The translations under genes were made by a program, and so were the position numbers. A DNA stretch of 11,173 nucleotides from JAZDJP01 sp043803805. GTDB lineage: Bacteria > Planctomycetota > JAZDJP01. The stretch is from the NCBI GenBank assembly GCA_043803805.1, contig JAZDJP010000017.1, forward strand, positions 1 to 11,173. The letters are read 5' to 3'. How positions within the stretch are numbered: position 1 is the first letter of the stretch; each line of letters starts with the position of its first letter. Under the pieces are notes generated by a model. It searched no databases, was not told where the DNA came from, and saw only the letters and a program-made list of their open reading frames with translations. This document shows, one piece after another, positions 6,462 through 11,173 of the stretch.

Positions 6462-7043
6462 TCAGGGGGCCTTCGGCGGATTTTCAGGAGTCGCCGCCGC
6501 AGGCGGTTCGGGAACCGGAGCCGCCTGCGCCCGGAGCGCCTTCAACTCCGCCTGGATTCCGCGAAGCAGTTCTTTCAGGTCATCAAAGAGACCGGCAATC
6601 TCCGCGGCGGATTTTTCAAGACGGGCCACCCGTTCCTCCAGGCGCGCCGCCGCCGCATTCCCCTTCCTGATCTCGACGTTCAGCGTGTCCCGGACACCGT
6701 TCACCTCCTGGGTGACTTCCTGCCGGATCTGCTGGACGCGCGCCATCACACGCTGGGGCTGATCCTGATTCTTCTGAAGGGTGGCGAGAATCCCCGCGTT
6801 CGTCTCCATCCCCTGACGGAGTTTCTCCGTGTCCTCCCGCAATCGGTCGAACTCCTTGCGATTGGCGGCGTACCAGGCGACAAATCCCTCGGTCGTCCGG
6901 TCCTGCTTCCGGAGCCGGTCATCCAGGTGGGTCAGCCGTGCCTCCATGCCGGCGTCGGTCATCCGGCCCCGGGAAAGGACCAGCCAGAGCGCCACAGGCA
7001 CCAGTGCCGCCACCGCCACGATCATCGCCACGCGCCGCATCAT
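6462..7043 (-). CDS. Membrane-anchored coiled-coil protein, function unknown
   Basis: The 193-residue product has one N-terminal membrane helix (about 5-24) after MMRR, so the bulk probably lies outside the cytoplasm. Residues 34-173 are almost entirely charged and helical with heptad-like spacing (LDDRLRKQD, RLEERVARLEKSAAEIAGL), typical of a long coiled coil. A Pro/Ala-rich tail ends the protein (174-193). No enzymatic motif is seen. It resembles generic cell-envelope or scaffold coiled-coil proteins, and I cannot name it. It lies 30 bp after the methyltransferase gene on the same strand but has its own promoter in that gap. No ribosome site precedes the ATG. Met2 is an equally possible start. 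Confidence 0.75.
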   Translation of the reverse strand: MMRRVAMIVAVAALVPVALWLVLSRGRMTDAGMEARLTHLDDRLRKQDRTTEGFVAWYAANRKEFDRLREDTEKLRQGMETNAGILATLQKNQDQPQRVMARVQQIRQEVTQEVNGVRDTLNVEIRKGNAAAARLEERVARLEKSAAEIAGLFDDLKELLRGIQAELKALRAQAAPVPEPPAAATPENPPKAP

Positions 7044-7050
7044 GGGAAGG

Positions 7051-7079
7051 ATTATAGCGGGAATCCCCGCCCCTCACAA
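7051..7079 (-). promoter_or_regulatory. Promoter of the coiled-coil gene (leaderless geometry)
   Basis: On the minus strand TTGTGA (7079-7074) is followed by a 17-nt spacer and a perfect TATAAT (7056-7051). The ATG begins only seven bases after the -10, which is where transcription should start. The -35 includes the TGA stop codon of the methyltransferase gene. Confidence 0.65.
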
Positions 7080-8258
7080 CGGCCGGACCCGGCTGAACAC
7101 CACCTTCAGGTAACGCCCCTCGGGACAGGAAGAGGCTACGGGATGATCGCCCCCCGCCCCGGCCACCCGGAACACCTCGAGCTCCCGTCGGCTCTCCCGG
7201 GCCGCCCGGCGCAAAATCGACAGGAAATCATCCTCGGAAAGTTTCCCCGAGCAGGAACAGGACACCAGGATTCCCTCCGGCCGGATGACCGCCATGGCCA
7301 GCCGGTTCATGTCCATGTAGGCCCGGCTGGCCCGGGGCAGGTCCTCCTTCGAATGGGCCAGTTTCGTCGGGTCCAGAACGATGACATCATGCGCCGGCGG
7401 CTTCCCCTCCAAACCCCGAAGGAAGGGGAAAACGTCGGAGTGGATGAAATTGACCGCGGCGCCGTTCAGTTCGGCGTTGCCCCGCGCGACGGCAATGGCC
7501 TTTTCGTCCAGATCCACCGCCGTCACGGCGGCCGCCCCGGCCTTCGCGGCATGCAGGGCGAACCCGCCCGTGTAGCAAAAACAGTCCAGAACGGACCTCC
7601 CGCGCGCCAGCGTCCCGAGAAAATACCGGTTGTCCCGCTGGTCGAGGAAAAATCCCGTCTTGTGCCCGAGGGCCAGGTCCACATGGAACCGAACGCCGTT
7701 CTCCTTCACCACGACGGACCGGGATGGCGACTGCTTCCAGTGCGTCCGAAACCCCTCGATTTTCTCGATCTTCCAATCGGACCGGACGTGAAATGTCGAA
7801 CCCGGGAAAAGTTCTCCGAAAATAACCTCAAGGTCCTCGAGTATCTCGAAGTATCCGGCCGAGTAGAGTTCCAGAACGATCGCGTCGGCATACCGATCCG
7901 CCACAAGGCCGGATAACCCGTCCGCCTCGGAGTTCACCAGGCGATAGGCGTCGGTCGTTTCGGGAAGGCGAAGGACGTCGTGACGAAGGGAAACCGCCCG
8001 GCGGATGGCGGAGGCGAAGAAGGCGCGGTCCACCCGGACGGTCGCGTCCGTCGAAAGGAGACGGAGCGCGATCTCCGACCGCGGATTCCAAAATGCCTGC
8101 CCCACCGCGCGCCCGTCCCGATCCTCCACACGGACGACCGAACCGGGATCCACACCCCGACCCGCCTCCTTGGCGACCATCCGGCGGTAGATCCAGGGGT
8201 GGTCGGAGTTGCGCGAGATTTTCAGCCGGATGACCGGCGGACCGGATGCATCAGCCAC
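7074..8258 (-). CDS. rlmI: RlmI-family class I SAM-dependent 23S rRNA cytosine methyltransferase
   Basis: RlmI-type enzymes methylate a cytosine of 23S rRNA (m5C1962 in E. coli) using S-adenosylmethionine. An N-terminal PUA domain (about 8-70; VIRLKISRNSDHPWIY) and a central domain (GLSGLVADRYAD) precede the Rossmann fold: GFFLDQRDNR (202-211), SAM-binding VLDCFCYTGGFALHAAKAGA (223-242), VDLDEKAIAVARGN (248-261), VIVLDPTKLAHSK (292-304) and SCSCSG (333-338) with candidate catalytic cysteines. The usual DPP motif is DPT here. Length (394) matches E. coli RlmI (396). The GTG at 8258 is chosen because AGGAG sits six bases upstream; the in-frame TTG at 8276 has no ribosome site. Exact target base is inferred from the family. 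Confidence 0.85.
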   Translation of the reverse strand: MADASGPPVIRLKISRNSDHPWIYRRMVAKEAGRGVDPGSVVRVEDRDGRAVGQAFWNPRSEIALRLLSTDATVRVDRAFFASAIRRAVSLRHDVLRLPETTDAYRLVNSEADGLSGLVADRYADAIVLELYSAGYFEILEDLEVIFGELFPGSTFHVRSDWKIEKIEGFRTHWKQSPSRSVVVKENGVRFHVDLALGHKTGFFLDQRDNRYFLGTLARGRSVLDCFCYTGGFALHAAKAGAAAVTAVDLDEKAIAVARGNAELNGAAVNFIHSDVFPFLRGLEGKPPAHDVIVLDPTKLAHSKEDLPRASRAYMDMNRLAMAVIRPEGILVSCSCSGKLSEDDFLSILRRAARESRRELEVFRVAGAGGDHPVASSCPEGRYLKVVFSRVRPL

Positions 8259-8280
8259 TTCCTTCTCCTCATTCAACCGT

Positions 8281-8286
8281 TATAAT
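8281..8286 (+). promoter_or_regulatory. -10 element for the fmdB-family gene
   Basis: A perfect TATAAT lies 26 bases before the ATG, leaving a leader of about 20 nt that contains GGAG (8303-8306). No convincing -35 is seen. The overlapping minus-strand TATTAT (8287-8282) may serve the divergent methyltransferase gene, so this spacer is probably a compact two-way promoter. Confidence 0.45.
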
Positions 8287-8312
8287 AAAATCAGGGTCGC
8301 ACGGAGCCTGAC

Positions 8313-8534
8313 ATGCCCATCCATGAATTCCACTGCGCCGACTGCCGGCGCGACGTCGAGATTCTCGTCCGCGGATCGGGAAGGCCCTCCTGCCCGCGCT
8401 GTTCCGGGAAACACCTGCGCCGGCTTCTCTCCACGTTCGCCATGGGCGGCGGCCCCTCCGCCCCTGCATCGTCCGCGCCCAGCCGATCCAAGTCCTGCCG
8501 CGGCGGCTGCGGCGGGTGTCACGGTTGTCGCTGA
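8313..8534 (+). CDS. FmdB-family zinc-ribbon protein
   Basis: This 73-residue protein begins MPIHEFHCADC, typical of FmdB-family putative regulators. Two knuckles, CADC (8-11) and CPRC (27-30), would bind one zinc ion, followed by the usual KxLRRLLSTF stretch. The C terminus is a Ser/Gly-rich tail ending in a cysteine cluster (SCRGGCGGCHGC), also common in the family and possibly a second metal site. The role of the family is unclear despite the name, which comes from a formamide regulator. GGAG lies six bases before the ATG. The last 16 bases overlap the end of the convergent UPF0104 gene. Confidence 0.88.
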   Translation: MPIHEFHCADCRRDVEILVRGSGRPSCPRCSGKHLRRLLSTFAMGGGPSAPASSAPSRSKSCRGGCGGCHGCR

Positions 8535-9469
8535 CCGGCCTCCTTCAACGTTCCCGCCGGCATCGGAGTGACAAGAAACACAACCATCCCCGCCAACCCC
8601 CAGATCAGAAACAGCACATGGTACAGGAAACAGACGTCCCCGCCGAGCGTTGATCCGGCCAGTTTGTAAATCGTCTTGAACGCCGCCTCCCCCACTCCGA
8701 TCCCACCGAACGGCCCAAGCGAGTTCAACGCCAGCCCCACCGGAACCAGGGTCGCCGCCTTCCCGAAACCGACACTCGCCTCGCCGAGCGCCCTCCCCAG
8801 AAACAGGAAGGAGATCACGACCATGACATGCACCGCGAGCGAAATCAACAGACACATTCCCAAAGTTCCCGGTCGGTTCCGGTAGAGATCCACGGCCTCT
8901 CGAAACCGGGCGAACCAACCCTTTTCTCCCGGCACCACCCTCCGTCCGGGCCGTATGAGCAAGAAAAGCAAAATCACACCGCAAACGCCCGCGGCGACCC
9001 CGACAGCATACATCACCGGCCTGAAACGCCCCGCCAGAAACAACGGCAGGTTAAAAAGAAGACCCGCGAAGGCCAACAGCACCAGCCCCATGAACCCCAT
9101 GAGGCGGTCCACCACCACCGCCAGGACAGTCTCCGTCTTACGCGAGGAGCCCCGTGCCAGATACACCGTCTTCACCGTATCCCCCACGGCAGCCCCCGGG
9201 CCCAGGAGCGCGATGAAAAGCCCGATGAATGTATACCGGGCGGTGTCCCCAAGCGTCGCTGATACCCCGACCGCCCCGAGAAGCCACCGCAGACGAACGA
9301 TGCTCAGTACAAGAATGGCCCCTTGGAGAACCAAGACCATGCCGATGTCCCACGGACCGGCTGCCGCACGACTCAGAACATCTTCCCCAATGTCCCCGCG
9401 GTGGAACAACCAATAAAGAAGCCCTCCGGCCACCGCCACCTTCAATGTATAAAAGGCAACCTTTCTCAT
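8519..9469 (-). CDS. Lysylphosphatidylglycerol synthase TM-region / UPF0104 family membrane protein
   Basis: The 316-residue polytopic protein has about eight hydrophobic segments and belongs to the flippase-like family (LPG_synthase_TM; AglD/YbhN-like). Visible family motifs are RLRWLL (59-64), LGPGAAVGDTVK (89-100), VVVDRLMGFMGLVLLA (118-133) and GPFGGIGVGEAAF (252-264). Members are implicated in lipid or glycolipid transport. MprF fuses such a region to a synthetase domain, but no synthetase part is present here. Start: the ATG at 9469 begins a natural N terminus (MRKVAFYTLK); the in-frame TTG at 9538 would add 23 residues lacking family character. The substrate cannot be predicted. The gene stands alone on this strand. 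Confidence 0.85.
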   Translation of the reverse strand: MRKVAFYTLKVAVAGGLLYWLFHRGDIGEDVLSRAAAGPWDIGMVLVLQGAILVLSIVRLRWLLGAVGVSATLGDTARYTFIGLFIALLGPGAAVGDTVKTVYLARGSSRKTETVLAVVVDRLMGFMGLVLLAFAGLLFNLPLFLAGRFRPVMYAVGVAAGVCGVILLFLLIRPGRRVVPGEKGWFARFREAVDLYRNRPGTLGMCLLISLAVHVMVVISFLFLGRALGEASVGFGKAATLVPVGLALNSLGPFGGIGVGEAAFKTIYKLAGSTLGGDVCFLYHVLFLIWGLAGMVVFLVTPMPAGTLKEAGQRQP

Positions 9470-9478
9470 GCGGGGCCC

Positions 9479-9484
9479 ATTATA
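9479..9484 (-). promoter_or_regulatory. -10 element of the UPF0104 gene (near-leaderless)
   Basis: A perfect TATAAT on the minus strand is followed by nine bases and then the ATG at 9469. Transcription would start only a few bases before the ATG, and there is no ribosome site. The -35 is weak (CTTTCA, 17-nt spacer). Confidence 0.45.
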
Positions 9485-9576
9485 AGACCATCCGAATGGA
9501 ATGAAAGTCGCCGGATGACATCCCCGGAAGATTTTCAACCATACACAACAAGAAATTCCTCATCCTGCACATCATG

Positions 9577-9585
9577 TGATATAAT
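9577..9585 (+). promoter_or_regulatory. Extended -10 promoter of the kinase gene
   Basis: TGATATAAT at 9577-9585 is a perfect extended -10 (TGn plus TATAAT), which needs little -35. A start near 9592 gives a leader of about 40 nt before the kinase ATG at 9631. A tiny open frame, ATG 9591 to TAA 9611 (MSLHES), lies in that leader. Confidence 0.55.
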
Positions 9586-9630
9586 CAATCATGTCTCTTC
9601 ACGAATCCTAAAGACGGCAGGCGTCAACCC

Positions 9631-11037
9631 ATGGCCGATCAAGAGTCCCCGATCCCCGGCTACGTCATTCTTGAGCAGATCGCCAAGGGCGGCATGGGCA
9701 TCGTCTACAAGGCCCGCCAGAAATCCCTCGATCGGATCGTCGCCATTAAAATCCTGCCCCGACGGTTGTCCAGCAACGAAGTTTTCGTCCAGCGATTCCT
9801 GAGGGAGGCACAGTTGGCGGCGCAGTTGGTGCATCCTCATATCGTGCGCATGTTGGAGGTGGGTCAACACGGCAATTACTACTACATCGTCATGGAATTT
9901 GTCGAGGGGATGTCGCTCCGACGGTTGATCGAAGGCGAGAGCTCGCTGGACTGGAGGCGGGCGGTCGCCATCATCCGGCAAACAGCTGAAGCCCTTGGGG
10001 TGGCGTACCGAAAATCCATTGTCCACCGCGACATAAAACCCGAGAACATCCTCATCACCCCGGATGGATCGGCAAAACTTGCGGACATGGGGCTGGCCAA
10101 GTCGCTCGTTGACGACGCCTCCCTGACTCTGGAGGGAACTGCCCTGGGCACCCCCCACTACATCTCCCCCGAGCAGGGCCGGGGGGAAGCCGTGGACACC
10201 CGATCCGACATCTACTCCCTTGGCGCCACTTTTTATTACGCCGTAACGGGATTTCATCCTTTCGAGGGCCCCACACCTGCATCCATCATCCTGAAACACG
10301 TCACCGACCCGCTTATTCCTCCGAGCGTCAGAAATCCTTCCGTCCCGCGCGGGGTGTGCGACATCATCCGGCGCATGATGGCCAAGAAACCCGCCCAGCG
10401 GTATCAGACTCCGGAGGAACTTCTGACCGATCTGGGCCGCCTCGACGCACGGGGAAATCTTCCCGCATCCGCCGCAATCCCGGGAACCACGCAATTCGAA
10501 ATCCGATCGTCCCGGTCCAAACCCGGAAAAGTCCGTACAACCGCGGGGACATCTCGAAAATCCACCGCCACGATCATCGCCGGCGTCTGTGGAGCCGCGC
10601 TCCTCCTGGGAGGAATCATGGCGTTCCTTTTCCGCCCGGGCACACATCGCCCCTCACCGATTCCACAAACGCCTTCAAACGGAATGCCATCCCCGCGACC
10701 GGAGTCCATCACCGAAAATCCGGTTCCTGTCCCCCACCCACGTCGCGATCCCGTTCCGTCTCCGGTCAATCCGGATGACCTGAAAAACGAATGGGCCGCC
10801 ATCAACGCATCCGCCACGCCCGATAAACTTCGATCCTTCATCAATACGCATCGCGCCGATCCGATGGCCCGCCCCTTCGTGACGAAAGCGGAGGAAATGC
10901 TCGATGTCATTCTCCAAAACAGGATCCGGGAGATTCGGAACGCCCTGGATACCGCCAAAACCAGAAGTGATACCTGTTACCGCACCGGTGATTTTCAAGG
11001 GACATCCGCCCCCCTCGAGGAATTCATCCAGAAGTAA
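9631..11037 (+). CDS. Transmembrane Hanks-type Ser/Thr protein kinase, C terminus probably truncated by an IS
   Basis: A PknB-like signalling kinase. The cytoplasmic kinase domain (about 11-270) has the glycine loop IAKGGMGIVYKA (17-28), VAIK lysine (Lys40), helix-C Glu59, HRDIKPEN (132-139, Asp134), DMG in place of DFG (152-154) and GTPHYISPEQ (173-182). A membrane helix (about 313-335) and a Pro-rich extracytoplasmic stretch (337-382) follow. The end (384-468) is helical and TPR-like, breaking off at LEEFIQK. The stop codon TAA belongs to a GTAA that looks like an IS66-type end, so the native protein was probably longer. ATG 9631 is the first start after an in-frame TAA at 9610; the ribosome site is weak. 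Kinase activity should survive because all catalytic residues precede the break. Confidence 0.92.
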   Translation: MADQESPIPGYVILEQIAKGGMGIVYKARQKSLDRIVAIKILPRRLSSNEVFVQRFLREAQLAAQLVHPHIVRMLEVGQHGNYYYIVMEFVEGMSLRRLIEGESSLDWRRAVAIIRQTAEALGVAYRKSIVHRDIKPENILITPDGSAKLADMGLAKSLVDDASLTLEGTALGTPHYISPEQGRGEAVDTRSDIYSLGATFYYAVTGFHPFEGPTPASIILKHVTDPLIPPSVRNPSVPRGVCDIIRRMMAKKPAQRYQTPEELLTDLGRLDARGNLPASAAIPGTTQFEIRSSRSKPGKVRTTAGTSRKSTATIIAGVCGAALLLGGIMAFLFRPGTHRPSPIPQTPSNGMPSPRPESITENPVPVPHPRRDPVPSPVNPDDLKNEWAAINASATPDKLRSFINTHRADPMARPFVTKAEEMLDVILQNRIREIRNALDTAKTRSDTCYRTGDFQGTSAPLEEFIQK

Positions 11038-11050
11038 CCGTTCACGGCCA

Positions 11051-11073
11051 GAAAAATCCGACGCAGATTTTTC
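11051..11073 (+). other. Perfect hairpin in the IS leader
   Basis: GAAAAATC (11051-11058) and GATTTTTC (11066-11073) form perfect 8-bp arms around CGACGCA. It lies between the IS end and the transposase ATG. It could block outside transcription or bind transposase; no T-run follows the stem. Confidence 0.45.
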
Positions 11074-11097
11074 GCCGGCTGGACGATAGTATTCTAC

Positions 11098-11173
11098 ATG
11101 GAAGTTGCAGCACTTCAACACCTTTCCAAGGAGCAGATGATCGCCCTGGTGGTGGCGCAGGACCGCCAGATCC
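11098..11173 (+). CDS. IS66-family transposase, N-terminal fragment (cut by window end)
   Basis: Twenty-five codons are visible, beginning MEVAALQHLSKEQMIALV and continuing VAQDRQI. The pattern of a short helix, LSKEQMIALV and then a Gln/Ala-rich coiled coil is typical of the N terminus of IS66-type transposases, which precedes their zinc-finger and DDE domains. A -10-like TAGTAT (11087-11092) lies five bases before the ATG and no ribosome site is seen. The match is short, so another coiled-coil protein is possible, but the GTAA end just upstream supports a transposase. Confidence 0.6.
   Translation, partial: MEVAALQHLSKEQMIALVVAQDRQI

Larger units (their letters stand above)
11034..11173 (+). 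mobile_element. Left end of a probable IS66-family insertion sequence (continues past the window)
   Basis: GTAA at 11034-11037, in GTAACCGTTCACGGCC, is placed where an IS66-type left end should be: just before a transposase-like gene and at an abrupt end of the kinase frame. IS66-family ends are known to begin GTAA and to make 8-bp target duplications; ATCCAGAA (11026-11033) would be the left duplication. The right end is outside the window. Confidence 0.55.

Noticed and set aside
6414..7916. Plus-strand open frame of 500 codons
   Set aside because: It runs antisense across two genes with clear features (coiled-coil protein and RlmI). Its translation is Arg/Pro/His-rich with no domain; it is a GC-rich antisense shadow.
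9589..10647. Minus-strand open frame of 352 codons opposite the kinase
   Set aside because: It is antisense to the conserved kinase domain; its translation is Gly/Asp/Arg-rich without motifs.

Overview
This is a GC-rich bacterial chromosome segment with three parts: a tRNA cluster full of structured repeats, a flotillin/NfeD membrane operon, and a set of housekeeping and signalling genes that ends at an insertion sequence. The taxon cannot be fixed from the window. A FloA-type flotillin with two NfeD proteins, a short ECF sigma factor, and a Hanks-type Ser/Thr kinase with a DMG (not DFG) motif and a transmembrane C-terminal half would fit Planctomycetota or a related deep-branching lineage. 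This is inference from gene content.

Layout. 1-492 (-): ECF-type sigma factor, cut by the window start. 493-1938: no protein genes, but three complete tRNA genes: Phe(GAA) on -, Ala(GGC) on -, Ser(CGA) on +. Next to each lies a 130-210 bp GC-rich hairpin element (E1, E2, E3) oriented in the direction of the tRNA transcript. E1 is flanked by a 20-bp copy of the tRNA-Phe 5' end. E3 is flanked by a 164-bp direct repeat that begins inside the tRNA-Ser T-loop. E2 ends in a tRNA-3'-end-like sequence. This is the most unusual part of the window.

1939-6306 (+): a tight four-gene operon. It encodes a long NfeD protein with two ClpP-like domains (the first apparently inactive), a short NfeD protein (membrane helices plus OB fold), the flotillin FloA, and a small single-helix protein of unknown function. 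The products are expected to build a flotillin membrane microdomain. A run of ten Gs lies in the long nfeD gene, between its membrane domain and its OB fold.

6462-8258 (-): an RlmI-type 23S rRNA methyltransferase followed by a membrane-anchored coiled-coil protein, whose promoter lies so close to its ATG that the mRNA is probably leaderless. 8313-8534 (+): FmdB-family zinc ribbon, overlapping tail to tail with 8519-9469 (-), a polytopic LPG-synthase-TM/UPF0104 protein. 9631-11037 (+): transmembrane Ser/Thr protein kinase. Its stop codon falls inside a GTAA that looks like the left end of an IS66-family element. The first 25 codons of that element's transposase run off the window end, so the kinase is probably truncated by the insertion.
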